A stretch of DNA of 64,000 nucleotides, from contig NZ_AOLJ01000022.1 of assembly GCF_000336775.1 (NCBI RefSeq), positions 1 through 64,000 of the forward strand, in the 5' to 3' direction. Each line of letters opens with the position of its first letter. The stretch's first letter is position 1. Shown one piece after another: positions 1 through 8,148 of the stretch. This DNA is from Haloferax gibbonsii ATCC 33959 (lineage in GTDB: Archaea > Halobacteriota > Halobacteria > Halobacteriales > Haloferacaceae). The notes under the pieces are model-generated. The model saw only the letters and a program-made list of their open reading frames with translations. It did not search any database and was not told the origin of the DNA. A program made the position numbers and the translations under genes.

Positions 1-8
1 GCCATCAG

Positions 9-27
9 AGATGTGTATAAGAGACAG
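9..27. other. Tn5 mosaic end / sequencing adapter remnant
   Basis: The 19 bases AGATGTGTATAAGAGACAG are identical to the hyperactive Tn5 transposase mosaic end used in tagmentation libraries. They sit 9 bases from the window edge. This is almost certainly untrimmed adapter at a contig end, not genomic DNA. Bases 1-8 are therefore also suspect. Confidence 0.95.
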
Positions 28-30
28 CAT

Positions 31-52
31 TGATTTAGGTCTCCCTAAATCA
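31..52. promoter_or_regulatory. Perfect 9-bp inverted repeat, iron-box-like operator
   Basis: TGATTTAGG and CCTAAATCA form a perfect 9-bp inverted repeat around the 4-base spacer TCTC. The core TTTAGG-N4-CCTAAA resembles operators of DtxR/IdeR/SirR-type metal-dependent repressors, which haloarchaea have as Idr proteins. It follows the adapter directly, so the gene it would control lies outside the contig or was lost. A related imperfect copy lies at 1338-1353. Metal control is inferred from motif shape only. Confidence 0.5.
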
Positions 53-167
53 TTTATACCTACCGATTCGTCGGGCGAAGCGGGCGAATCGCGGGACAAA
101 GAGACGATTGCCGGTCCGCCGGCGCGGGTCGGTCGGCCGACCGATTGGTCACCCGTCGGGCAATCAG

Positions 168-1325
168 TCAGTCGTCAGCCGGCGCGGCGGCCCGCGGCGC
201 GGCGAGGGCGTCGAGGCAGTCCAGCCAGTCGCGCATGTGCTCGCCGACGTAGTTGAAGAAGTCGCCGTTGCGGTAGTCGGACCAGTCGCCGTCCGCGAGG
301 GCGTCGGCCATCGCCTCGAAGACGCCGGCGTAGCTGTCGGCGTCGTCGCCGACCGCGTCGACGACCTCCCAGAGGTGCTCGTTGAGTTCGAGGCCCGGCA
401 CCTCGTTGTTGAGGTCGTCGAACGTCGGGCGGGCGGCCTTGTTGTGCTCGCACAGCGGGTAGCCGGTGAGCACGTCCTTTCCGAGCACGTCGGCGGCGCG
501 CTTGAGGAAGACGCCCGACCAGATGTCGTCGAAGCGGCCGACCTCCCACTCGTTGTCGTCCATCGGTAGCTGGTAGAACGCCGGGATGACTTCGCGTTCG
601 AACGCGAGGTTCATCGAGCAGACGGTGAGGTACTGGCCCTCCTCGGCCACGAAGTCGTCGTCGAAGTCGTCGAAGTCGGTCCGGGTCTGAGCCTGCCCTT
701 CGAGGTCGCCGTCCATCAGGATGCGGACCGCGTCGAGGTCGGGGACGTTCGTCCACAGCCCCTGCGAGGCGACCACGTCGCGGAGTTCCCGCGTCCCGGT
801 CTCGACCGTCTCGTCCATCGCCGAGTAGGGGTACCCGCGGGGGTACAGCCCGTGCTCGTCGGCGTTCTGGTAGAGGACGTTCACCCAACGCTCGTCGCTC
901 GACACCGACTCCACCTCGTCGGTGCGGTCGAGGTTCGCCATGTGGCGGCCGAAGAAGTCCCACTCGTCGTGCGGGAGCGTGTCGTCGTCGATGAAGACGC
1001 CGTAGTCGAACTCGGGGTGCGCCCACATGTACAGCAGGCCGAAGCTCGTCTGGGCGTGACTCGCCGCCGGGACGAGATGCGAGTACTCCGAGACGTCGTG
1101 TTCGTCGTACCACTCCTCGCGGGCGGTCCCGTCGAAGACCGCGCCCGCGACGCCCTCGTCGTCCAGCATCGACTCCATTCCCTCGGCGTCGCAGAAGTCC
1201 TCCGTGACGAGGAGGACGAAGAGCCGGTCGAGGTCGAACCCGTGTTCGCGCGCGTTGTCGAAGTACGACCGCATGCACTCGTACTCCCGAATAGTCGGGA
1301 CGACCACGCAGATGTCCGCGTTCAT
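168..1325 (-). CDS. GT-A-like glycosyltransferase family protein
   Basis: A 385-residue soluble protein. It opens with a short beta-strand segment (ICVVVPTIRE, residues 5-14), as nucleotide-sugar-binding GT-A folds do. It carries an acidic metal-binding-type motif FIDDDTLP at residues 111-118, which fits the DxD of GT-A transferases. I recall similar haloarchaeal proteins annotated as glycosyltransferase or alpha-1,4-glucan-protein synthase (reversibly glycosylated polypeptide-like). No membrane segment is seen, so it would act in the cytoplasm. The acceptor and sugar cannot be told. GGAG lies 4 bases before the ATG, and an imperfect iron-box-like repeat overlaps the promoter, so metal-responsive expression is possible. 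Confidence 0.65.
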   Translation of the reverse strand: MNADICVVVPTIREYECMRSYFDNAREHGFDLDRLFVLLVTEDFCDAEGMESMLDDEGVAGAVFDGTAREEWYDEHDVSEYSHLVPAASHAQTSFGLLYMWAHPEFDYGVFIDDDTLPHDEWDFFGRHMANLDRTDEVESVSSDERWVNVLYQNADEHGLYPRGYPYSAMDETVETGTRELRDVVASQGLWTNVPDLDAVRILMDGDLEGQAQTRTDFDDFDDDFVAEEGQYLTVCSMNLAFEREVIPAFYQLPMDDNEWEVGRFDDIWSGVFLKRAADVLGKDVLTGYPLCEHNKAARPTFDDLNNEVPGLELNEHLWEVVDAVGDDADSYAGVFEAMADALADGDWSDYRNGDFFNYVGEHMRDWLDCLDALAAPRAAAPADD

Positions 1326-1337
1326 TGCTCCTATGAA

Positions 1338-1353
1338 TTTAGGCTTCCCAAAA
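1338..1353. promoter_or_regulatory. Imperfect iron-box-like repeat over the glycosyltransferase promoter
   Basis: TTTAGG, the spacer CTTC, then CCAAAA. This matches the repeat at 31-52 in half-site and spacing, with one mismatch in the right half. On the minus strand it overlaps the AT-rich TATA-like stretch about 25-30 bases before the start at 1325, where a repressor would block initiation. Confidence 0.35.
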
Positions 1354-1452
1354 ATAGCTGTTGGTTCCGAATAGCGGGCCTGAAATGCCGATGTAGTGAT
1401 AATTAACCCGGCGGGTCGGCGAGGGCGGGCGATTCACGGCCGTCTCGCTGCC

Positions 1453-3804
1453 TCAGGCTCGCGTCCCCGTCAACGACTCCAACAGCAGGACCGCCGTGTC
1501 CTTCGCCAGCGGGTCGTTCGCGTTCCCGCACTGCGGCGACTGCACGCAGGAGGGACAGCCGTCCTCGCAGTCGCAGTCGGAAATCAGTTCGGCGGTCTGT
1601 CGCATCAGTCCCTCGGCGATGTCGTAGCCGGCGCGCGTGATGCCGACCCCGCCGGGGTGGCCGTCGTAGATGAAGATTGTCGATTGGTCGGTGTGGCTGT
1701 GGTACGGGGTCGAGAGCCCGCCGATGTCGCCGCGGTCACAGAGCAGTCGGAGCGGAAACAGCGAAATCATCCCGTGTTCCGCGGCGTGGATGCCGCCGTT
1801 GAAGCCGTAGTCGCGCCCCTCCGCGCGGTCGCTCGATAGCTCGCGCATCTCCGCTTCCACGTCGCCGGGGACGGTGAAGTACAGCGCCTTCGTCCGCAGG
1901 CTCGTCTCCGGCAGGTCGAGCAGTTGCTGGCCGATGGTCGTCCCGCGCTTCGGGTCGCGGCGTTCGAACCCCGTAATCTGCTTGCGCATCGTCACCTCGG
2001 CGAACCGGACCTCCACGTCGGACCGTGCCGACAGCGGCTTCGACAGGATGTCCCGCTCGACCGTGATGTGCTTGTCGTGGAGGACGCGGGTGTAGTAGTC
2101 CGCCCACGTCGGCTGGAGTCGGGCCACGTCGCGGTCCAAATCGAGCTCCGCGACCTCGTACGTCTGTCCCTGATGGTGGTAGACCGCGCCGGGATGGGCG
2201 TCTCGAAGCACGTCGTCGAACGCCAGCGTGGCGATGGTCTCGTCGTTCCGCGTGTCCATCAGTTGCACCTCGCGGTCGGTGATGGTTCGGAGGCTCATCG
2301 CGTGCTGCGGGCTCTCGCTTCCGTCGTGGGTCCACCGGAGCCCGTCGTCCGTCTCCCGGCGCGCCAGCGTTCCGTCGGCTTCGAGGTCCGAGACGACGCC
2401 GGGGAACGACCCGCCGAAGTACGACTCGTCCCCGGTCGAGAGCCAGTTCTCGGCGGCCGCGCAGGCGACGTGCGAGGGGAGCAGGTGGTCGTTTTCCGGG
2501 TCCGAGACGGCCCGCTCGGGGTCGCCGTCGAAGAACTCCGCGGGGTGGTTCAGCAGGTACTGGTCGAGTTGGTCTTCGCCGCCGACGAGGACGACCAAGG
2601 CGGGCCTGTCGCCGCGACCCGCCCGCCCGGCCTGTTGCCACGCGGACATCCGCGTGCCGGGGTAGCCGTCGATGAGCACCACGTCGAGTCCGCCCACGTC
2701 GACGCCGAGTTCGAGCGCGTTGGTGCTCCAGACGCCCGTGATGTCGCCGTCGTGCAGGCCGGCTTCTATCTCCCGTCGCCGGTCGTGAGTCAGGGAGGCC
2801 TGATACGCCGCAATCTCGCCGGCGAGCGCGTGTTCGCCGCGGCTCCTGAGGTCGCTCGCGCTCTCGGAGGCGTACCGTTCGGCCGCCTGTCGGGCGCGGG
2901 TGAACGCCAGCGTCTGGTGGCCGCGGGCGACGAGGTCGACGAAGAGGTTCTTGGTCTCGACGTGGCCCGAGCGCCGCCGTCCCGACCCGCCGGCCTCGGG
3001 GTTCTCGTACTCCGGCGGGTTCCACAGGAGCCAGTTGGTCTCTCCGGTCCCGCTCGTGTCCTCGTCGACGAGCGCGAAGGAGTCCTCCCGCTCGCCCGTG
3101 ATGCGCGCGGCGTGTTCGACGGGGTTGCCGATAGTGGCCGAACAGCAGACGAACTGCGGGTCGGAGCCGAACCGCTCGCAGACGCGCTTGAGCCGACGGA
3201 GGAGCAGCGCGACGTGGCTTCCGAACACCCCGCGATAGCCGTGGACCTCGTCGATGACGACCGTCTCCAGCGAGGAGAAGAACCACTCCCACAGCCGATG
3301 GGCGTGCGGGAGCAGCGCGTAGTGAACCATGTCGGGGTTCGAAAGCAGCACCGTCGGCATCCGCTTTCTGACCTCGCGCTTTTCGGACTTCGACAGCCGG
3401 CCGGTGTACTGGTCGACCGAGACGCGGCTGCCGAAGCCGAGGCCGCGAGCGAGGTCCGACAGCGTGTCGAGTTGGTCGGCGACGAGCGCGTTCTGCGGGC
3501 CGAGATAGAGCGTCCGGCCGCCGTGGTCCATCGCCCGCTCGAACGCCGGCACGGTGTACGCGAGGCTCTTGCCGCTGGCGGTCCGCGTCGCCAAGACGGC
3601 GTTGTTCCCGTCGCGGACCGCCTCGACCGCCTCGGCCTGATGCCGGTAGAGTCGGTCGATGCCGCGGTCTTCGAGGGCCGACGCCAGTCGCGGTTCGAGG
3701 TCCACGTCGGCGAAGGCGGGCTCGCGCGCTTCGAACCGGCGGTGGGACCGAATCTGCCCCTCGTAGTACGGTCTGGTCCGGAGCCACTCGATGAGGTCGT
3801 CCAC
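1453..3804 (-). CDS. DEAD/DEAH-box helicase with DUF1998 zinc-binding C-terminus (MrfA/Hrq1-like)
   Basis: A 783-residue superfamily 2 helicase. The Walker A region is ATRTASGKS (residues 72-80) and motif II is DEVH (185-188). Motifs V-VI appear in the stretch with ALELGVDVGG and QQAGRAGRGDR. The last 45 residues hold a cysteine cluster (about residues 744-759, containing DGCPSC), as in the DUF1998/MZB domain. This layout matches bacterial MrfA and eukaryotic Hrq1, 3'-5' DNA helicases that help repair mitomycin-type DNA damage. That role is known for the family and inferred here. Monocistronic, with a 127-base gap to the glycosyltransferase downstream. Confidence 0.88.
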   Translation of the reverse strand: MDDLIEWLRTRPYYEGQIRSHRRFEAREPAFADVDLEPRLASALEDRGIDRLYRHQAEAVEAVRDGNNAVLATRTASGKSLAYTVPAFERAMDHGGRTLYLGPQNALVADQLDTLSDLARGLGFGSRVSVDQYTGRLSKSEKREVRKRMPTVLLSNPDMVHYALLPHAHRLWEWFFSSLETVVIDEVHGYRGVFGSHVALLLRRLKRVCERFGSDPQFVCCSATIGNPVEHAARITGEREDSFALVDEDTSGTGETNWLLWNPPEYENPEAGGSGRRRSGHVETKNLFVDLVARGHQTLAFTRARQAAERYASESASDLRSRGEHALAGEIAAYQASLTHDRRREIEAGLHDGDITGVWSTNALELGVDVGGLDVVLIDGYPGTRMSAWQQAGRAGRGDRPALVVLVGGEDQLDQYLLNHPAEFFDGDPERAVSDPENDHLLPSHVACAAAENWLSTGDESYFGGSFPGVVSDLEADGTLARRETDDGLRWTHDGSESPQHAMSLRTITDREVQLMDTRNDETIATLAFDDVLRDAHPGAVYHHQGQTYEVAELDLDRDVARLQPTWADYYTRVLHDKHITVERDILSKPLSARSDVEVRFAEVTMRKQITGFERRDPKRGTTIGQQLLDLPETSLRTKALYFTVPGDVEAEMRELSSDRAEGRDYGFNGGIHAAEHGMISLFPLRLLCDRGDIGGLSTPYHSHTDQSTIFIYDGHPGGVGITRAGYDIAEGLMRQTAELISDCDCEDGCPSCVQSPQCGNANDPLAKDTAVLLLESLTGTRA

Positions 3805-3910
3805 ACGCCTACTGCGGACGTGGCCGCCCTAACGCTGTCGCAGTTCTGACGTGGTAGCACGAAACACAGTAGCCGCGCCGTTTTTGTTCTTCGCGTCCCG
3901 ACGGAAGCGC

Positions 3911-4342
3911 ATGAACGAATCCGCGGACGCCGTCCTCATCTACGACGGCGAGTGCGCCTACTGCTCGGTCGCCGCGTCGGCGCTGAAGCGCCTCGACGAC
4001 GTGGAAGCGATTTCGTGGTACGACGACGCGGCGCAGGCGTTCCTCGACGCCCAGTTCGCGGACGTGCCGTTCGCCATGGTCCTCGTCGACCGTCGGGAGA
4101 GCCGCGTCTACGCCGGCCGAGCCGCCGCGAAGGAACTCACCGACCGGGCCGGGATGCCCGGCCTCCTCGGCAGTCTCGTCCGCGACAACTACGACAGAAT
4201 CGCGAAGGTCGTCGGCGCCGCCAGCGGTCGCGGCCGCGACCCCGACGACGTCCACAGCGTCTACGACCTCGACGCCGACGCGGCCGAGCTGTTTTCGGCC
4301 CTCCTCGACAACGCCGAGCCGCGACCCGCCGAGCTTTCGTAA
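3911..4342 (+). CDS. Thiol-disulfide oxidoreductase DCC family protein (DUF393)
   Basis: A 143-residue protein beginning with the DCC signature YDGECAYC (residues 11-18). Cys15 and Cys18 form the CxxC redox pair. The family is thioredoxin-like in fold and its substrates are poorly defined. An in-frame extension to 3851 exists, but it is basic and unlike the family, so the ATG at 3911 is preferred. The gene ends 21 bases before the DUF123 gene, and the two probably share a transcript. Confidence 0.85.
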   Translation: MNESADAVLIYDGECAYCSVAASALKRLDDVEAISWYDDAAQAFLDAQFADVPFAMVLVDRRESRVYAGRAAAKELTDRAGMPGLLGSLVRDNYDRIAKVVGAASGRGRDPDDVHSVYDLDADAAELFSALLDNAEPRPAELS

Positions 4343-4363
4343 CCCGACTGACGCACTCCGGCT

Positions 4364-4909
4364 ATGACCAACTCGAGGAACCCGACCGACGACGACCCGA
4401 GGAACTCGCCCGACGAGAATCCGACAGTCCACTCGCTCGACCCCGCGGTCCTCGGCACCGACGACGACCCGCTCGCCCTCGGCTCTCGGTCGCCGGTCGG
4501 AACGTACGCGCTGGTCTTCGACGCGCCCGCGGCGACCATCGACGTCGGCGCGTTGGGCGAGCACCGCGTTTCCGCCGGTGCCTACGTCTACGTCGGGAGC
4601 GCGTTCGGAACGGGCGGACTGCGACGCGTCCTCCGCCATCGGCGCGTCGCGGCCGGCGACCACGACGCTCGCCATTGGCACGTCGACTACCTCGGCGGCC
4701 ACCCGGCCGTCGGACTCGCGCGCGTCGTCTGCGTTACCGACCGCGACGTGGAGTGCGCGGTCGCGACCGAACTGGCGTCGTCGCTCGGCGCGACCGCCGT
4801 CGATGGCTTCGGCTCGTCGGACTGTTCGTGCGACGCGCACCTCGCGCGCGGTGACTCGGTCGAGACGGCGACACCGCTCGTCGAAGCAGCATTTCGAAGC
4901 AAAATGTGA
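4364..4909 (+). CDS. DUF123 GIY-YIG-like nuclease domain protein
   Basis: A 181-residue protein. After a roughly 45-residue acidic, low-complexity N-terminus come GTYALVF, GAYVYVGSAFG, RHWHVDYL and DCSCDAHL, the conserved blocks of DUF123. This GIY-YIG-superfamily domain is often found alone or beside endonuclease III in archaea. The blocks supply the Tyr, Arg, His and Cys positions expected for the fold. Activity is unproven in the family. It follows the DCC gene closely and is followed at once by a perfect hairpin. Confidence 0.82.
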   Translation: MTNSRNPTDDDPRNSPDENPTVHSLDPAVLGTDDDPLALGSRSPVGTYALVFDAPAATIDVGALGEHRVSAGAYVYVGSAFGTGGLRRVLRHRRVAAGDHDARHWHVDYLGGHPAVGLARVVCVTDRDVECAVATELASSLGATAVDGFGSSDCSCDAHLARGDSVETATPLVEAAFRSKM

Positions 4910-4910
4910 A

Positions 4911-4926
4911 GGGGGATGTCTCCCCC
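4911..4926 (+). terminator. Hairpin directly after the DUF123 gene
   Basis: GGGGGA and TCCCCC form a perfect 6-bp stem with loop TGTC, two bases past the stop codon. There is no U-tract directly after it, so termination or 3'-end protection is a guess. Confidence 0.35.
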
Positions 4927-4935
4927 CTCTGACGC

Positions 4936-4963
4936 CCGAACCGGACCGGGCACCCCGGTTCGG
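4936..4963 (+). repeat. 9-bp inverted repeat downstream of the DUF123 gene
   Basis: CCGAACCGG and CCGGTTCGG pair perfectly across a 10-base loop. It is the second hairpin within 60 bases of the DUF123 stop codon, before the AT-rich promoter region of the next gene. Confidence 0.5.
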
Positions 4964-5111
4964 ACGAAAAGCCGGTTGTCAGAGGCACCCCGGCATACCC
5001 TCATACTGCTGCTACACGCTTTACTTCACCCATCGCATCACTCAGTCATACCGTGACTCGACGTATATAAATACGCTGTTTCTTTATATACTTGTGTCCG
5101 ATTCTCCTGTT

Positions 5112-5119
5112 CTTTAAGT
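5112..5119 (+). promoter_or_regulatory. TATA-like box of the HTH regulator gene
   Basis: CTTTAAGT is centred about 28 bases before the ATG at 5144, which fits a leaderless transcript. More AT-rich TATA-like sequence lies at 5063-5090. Confidence 0.5.
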
Positions 5120-5143
5120 AGTACGACGTTCATGTAGCTCGAC

Positions 5144-5932
5144 ATGGTTCGGTCCGAGGCTGACGAGGTGTTCGACGTGCTCGCGTCGCGGGCCGACGTG
5201 CTCGAGGCCGTCGTTCGCCAGCCTCGAACCACCGCGGAACTCGTGAACGGGCTCCCGGTGTCGCGCTCGACCGTCGACCGCGGCCTCCGGGAGTTAGAGC
5301 GCGCGGGCTTCGTCGAGACGAGCGACCGCGTCCACCGCCCGACGCTCGCCGGGCGAATGGCGCTCGACACGTACTCGAACTTCGTCGAGTGTCTGGACGA
5401 CATCGACGCGGCCAGTACGGTGCTCGATTCACTCGACGCTGGCGCGCCGCTGGCGCCGGTCTTCCTCGACGGCTGTGAGGCTATCGCCGCCGATGACGGC
5501 CTCGGACCCGTGCTCTCGAAGCTCACGTCCTTCGTCGAGGGCTCGACGTCGATACGCGGCCTCGTCCGCGGGGCGCTTCCCTCGCAGGTCGACGCCTACT
5601 ACCGGGCGGTCGTCGAAGACGGCACCCCGGTCGACCTCGTCGCCACCGACGACGTGGTCCAACGGCTCGTCACCGCCTACCGGCCGCAGCTCGCCGAGGC
5701 GTGGTCGGTCAGCTCCTTTTCGCTCCGGTCGGTCGAATCGCTTCCCTACAGTCTCGTCGTCTCCGACCTCCCGGACGGCCCCGTCGCGTTCCTGGTCGCG
5801 TACTCCGAACGCGGCCTCGTGGGCGTCGTCTACAACGATTCGCCCGCGGCGGTCGCGTGGGCCAGAGAGCGCATCGAGGACTGTCGGGCGGACGCCTCGT
5901 CGCTCCCCCGACCGCCGGTCGACGGGAGCTGA
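5144..5932 (+). CDS. Winged-HTH transcriptional regulator (haloarchaeal FilR1-like)
   Basis: A 262-residue protein. Residues 1-70 form a winged helix-turn-helix: the recognition helix region reads PVSRSTVDRGLRELERAGF, followed by a wing and TLAGRMALD. The C-terminal 180 residues form a mixed alpha/beta domain, as in the large haloarchaeal family related to methanogen FilR1. Ligand and targets are unknown. It is followed after 70 bases by the aminotransferase on the same strand, so local control of that gene is plausible but not shown. Confidence 0.78.
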   Translation: MVRSEADEVFDVLASRADVLEAVVRQPRTTAELVNGLPVSRSTVDRGLRELERAGFVETSDRVHRPTLAGRMALDTYSNFVECLDDIDAASTVLDSLDAGAPLAPVFLDGCEAIAADDGLGPVLSKLTSFVEGSTSIRGLVRGALPSQVDAYYRAVVEDGTPVDLVATDDVVQRLVTAYRPQLAEAWSVSSFSLRSVESLPYSLVVSDLPDGPVAFLVAYSERGLVGVVYNDSPAAVAWARERIEDCRADASSLPRPPVDGS

Positions 5933-6002
5933 CGGCCCCGCACCCGCGGCCGATGTCCGCGAGACCCCAACGACTTACGGGAGCCACCGCGAAGGAGTCC
6001 CA

Positions 6003-7127
6003 ATGACGACGACGTTCCCCGAAATCCCCTATCTGGAGTGGATTGTCGACCGGGCGGACGAGGCCGCCCACGACCTCGCGACGAGCGACCTCGGGTCGTC
6101 CCGGCGCGGCGACGACCTCGTCCCGCCGGTTCTCTCCGGTCGCTCGGACCCCGAGGACGCGACGCTCGCCGGCCAGCTCGCGGCGCGCTACGGCGTCTCC
6201 GAGTCCTCGGTCCTCGTCACCGCGGGCGCGACGAACGCGAACTTCCTCGCCGCCTGCGCGCTCCTCGACCTCGCCACCGACGACGACGAAGACCGCGACG
6301 AAGACGCCTCGCGCCCGCAGGTGCTCGTCGAAAAACCCGGCTACCAGCCGCTCGTGGCCACTTCCGAGGCGCTCGGCGCGCGCGTCGACCGCTTCGTCCG
6401 CCCGCCGGAGTACGACTACGAACTCGAACCCCACCGCCTCGACGGGGCCTCCACCGACGCCTTCGCCTACGCCATCGTCACCAACCGCCACAACCCGTCC
6501 GGCAAACTCACGCCGCGCGCCGAACTCGCCGAGGTCGCGTCGGCCGCGGCCGACGCCGGCGGCTACCTCCTCGTCGACGAGGTGTACGCGCCCTTCGTCG
6601 ACCCCGCCGCCGACGGCCCCTTCGGCGGCATCACGGCGTCGGGCCTCGAAAACACCGTCGTAACCGGGTCGCTGACGAAGTTCTACGGCCTCGGCGGGCT
6701 CCGCGTCGGCTGGATTATCGGCCCCGAAGAAGTCGTCTCCCGCGCCCGCTCGGCGTCGATGTACCTGCCCGCCGTCGCCGAGCCGAGCACCAAACTCGCC
6801 CGGCGCGCGCTCCACCACGGCGACGAGATAGAGGCCGCCGCCCGCGAACACCTCTCGGCGAACCACGACCTTCTGGCGACGTTCGTCGCCGAGCGCGACG
6901 AACTCGACGGCCGCATCCACGCCGGCGGGACGTTCGCCTTCCTCGACCACGCCTCCGTCGACGGCGACGCCGTCGCCGACGCCGCGTGGGACCGCGGCGT
7001 GCTCGTCGTCCCGGGCCGGTTCTTCGACGCGCCGGAGTCGTTCCGAATCTCCCTCGGCGGCGACCCCGAGGCGATGGAAGCCGGACTCGCCGCCTTCGGC
7101 GACGCCCTCGACGACCTCGCCGAGTAA
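6003..7127 (+). CDS. PLP-dependent class I/II aminotransferase
   Basis: A 374-residue fold-type I aminotransferase. The Schiff-base lysine is Lys226 in SLTKFYGLGGLRVGW. Upstream are NRHNPSGKL (pyridine-ring Asn region) and LLVDEVYAPF (Asp that contacts the PLP nitrogen). The carboxylate-binding Arg lies in FRISLGG near the C-terminus. The substrate cannot be read from sequence; histidinol-phosphate- or aspartate-like enzymes are the nearest classes. The ATG at 6003 is chosen because the family fold starts just after it, although the frame stays open far upstream. Confidence 0.85.
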   Translation: MTTTFPEIPYLEWIVDRADEAAHDLATSDLGSSRRGDDLVPPVLSGRSDPEDATLAGQLAARYGVSESSVLVTAGATNANFLAACALLDLATDDDEDRDEDASRPQVLVEKPGYQPLVATSEALGARVDRFVRPPEYDYELEPHRLDGASTDAFAYAIVTNRHNPSGKLTPRAELAEVASAAADAGGYLLVDEVYAPFVDPAADGPFGGITASGLENTVVTGSLTKFYGLGGLRVGWIIGPEEVVSRARSASMYLPAVAEPSTKLARRALHHGDEIEAAAREHLSANHDLLATFVAERDELDGRIHAGGTFAFLDHASVDGDAVADAAWDRGVLVVPGRFFDAPESFRISLGGDPEAMEAGLAAFGDALDDLAE

Positions 7128-7172
7128 CCCGGCCCGCCGCTCCGACTCGCACCTCCCGGCGGCGCTTCCGGT

Positions 7173-7970
7173 CTACTGCTCGGTCTTCTCGATGAGCGGG
7201 TGCTGGAGGTAATCGTTGACCTCCACGTCCGCGAGCGATTGGAGGCCGCCGAGGCGGGCCATTCGGCGCAGGCCCAACTCGCCGACCTCCTCCGGCGACA
7301 CCGTGAGGACGTGCGCGAGCATCCGGTCGATATCGAGCCGCTCCGCGGCCATCGCGCGGTGGTGGCCGTCGACGAGGAGCGTCTCGGGTCCGTGGGAGAC
7401 GACGATGAGCGGCTCCGCGAGGCCGTTCTGGAGTTCGTACTTCCGGCCTTCGAGTTCGTCGCCGTACACCTCTCGCTGAGTCGGAATCAGCGAGTCCACC
7501 TCGACTTCGCGCTCGGCGACGCTGATCGACGCGTCGTGGGTCCGTTCGAGCATCTCGCGGGTGCTCTGGACCTTCGAGGGGGTCGTCCGCTCGATTTGGC
7601 TCCGGACCGCGTCGCCGTTCGAAAAGAGGCCGAGCAGCACCCGGTCGTCGTCGACGACGGGGAGGAACTGGTGGCCGGTGCGGAAGATGACGCGCGCGGC
7701 GTTCTTCACCGTCATCTCCGGGCGGACGACCACGAGGTCGCGGCTCATCACCGACTCGACCCGCACGTCGCCGTTGACCTCCAAGAGGTCTATCGCGCCG
7801 ACGAACCCGAGGAGGTGGTCGTCGGCGTCGACGACCGGGAGGCCGCCGTACTGCGGGCCGGCCTTGAGTCGGTCGACCACGTCGGTGACCCACGCGTCGG
7901 GCCCGACGGTCTCCACGTCGGTCGTCATGTACGCGTCGACGCGAACGTCGTCGAGTTCCATCGGTGTCAT
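7173..7970 (-). CDS. CBS-pair and ParB-like nuclease domain protein
   Basis: A 265-residue protein. Two CBS motifs fill residues 1-125 (YMTTDVETVGPDAWVTDVVD, then SVMSRDLVVVRPEMTVKNA). A linker leads to a ParB/Srx-like domain at about 160-235 with ETLLVDGHHRAMAAERL, the GHHR-type signature of ParB-N domains. CBS pairs usually bind adenosine nucleotides, so the protein may couple nucleotide sensing to a DNA- or nucleotide-acting domain. The frame is open to 8126, but MTPMELDD at 7970 is preferred since the CBS domain starts there. It is convergent with the aminotransferase gene. Confidence 0.8.
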   Translation of the reverse strand: MTPMELDDVRVDAYMTTDVETVGPDAWVTDVVDRLKAGPQYGGLPVVDADDHLLGFVGAIDLLEVNGDVRVESVMSRDLVVVRPEMTVKNAARVIFRTGHQFLPVVDDDRVLLGLFSNGDAVRSQIERTTPSKVQSTREMLERTHDASISVAEREVEVDSLIPTQREVYGDELEGRKYELQNGLAEPLIVVSHGPETLLVDGHHRAMAAERLDIDRMLAHVLTVSPEEVGELGLRRMARLGGLQSLADVEVNDYLQHPLIEKTEQ

Positions 7971-8148
7971 TGGTGGTTCACTCGCATCTCGGTCGTCCCG
8001 CGGTTGACCGCGGAGCGCCCTAAACGTATCTGCGACGAAAAACGAGGTGGGAACGACCGGCGTCGCGTCCGAGTCGGGCCCGCGATGCCGCGCCATCGGA
8101 GCGCCGTCGGAGTGCCGTCGAAGCACCGTCGAAGCGCCGCGGCGTCGC

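Noticed and set aside
11..256. Short ORF at the left end
   Set aside because: It starts inside the transposase adapter, and its later part reads through sequence antisense to the glycosyltransferase. It cannot be a real gene.
1924..3849. Long plus-strand frame opposite the helicase gene
   Set aside because: A shadow frame caused by high GC. The minus strand shows helicase motifs, and the plus frame has no family-like pattern.
5063..5092. Strong TATATAAATA stretch as the only promoter of the HTH gene
   Set aside because: It lies 55-80 bases before the ATG, while CTTTAAGT at 5112 fits the leaderless spacing better. It may drive a minor start, so it is not given its own entry.
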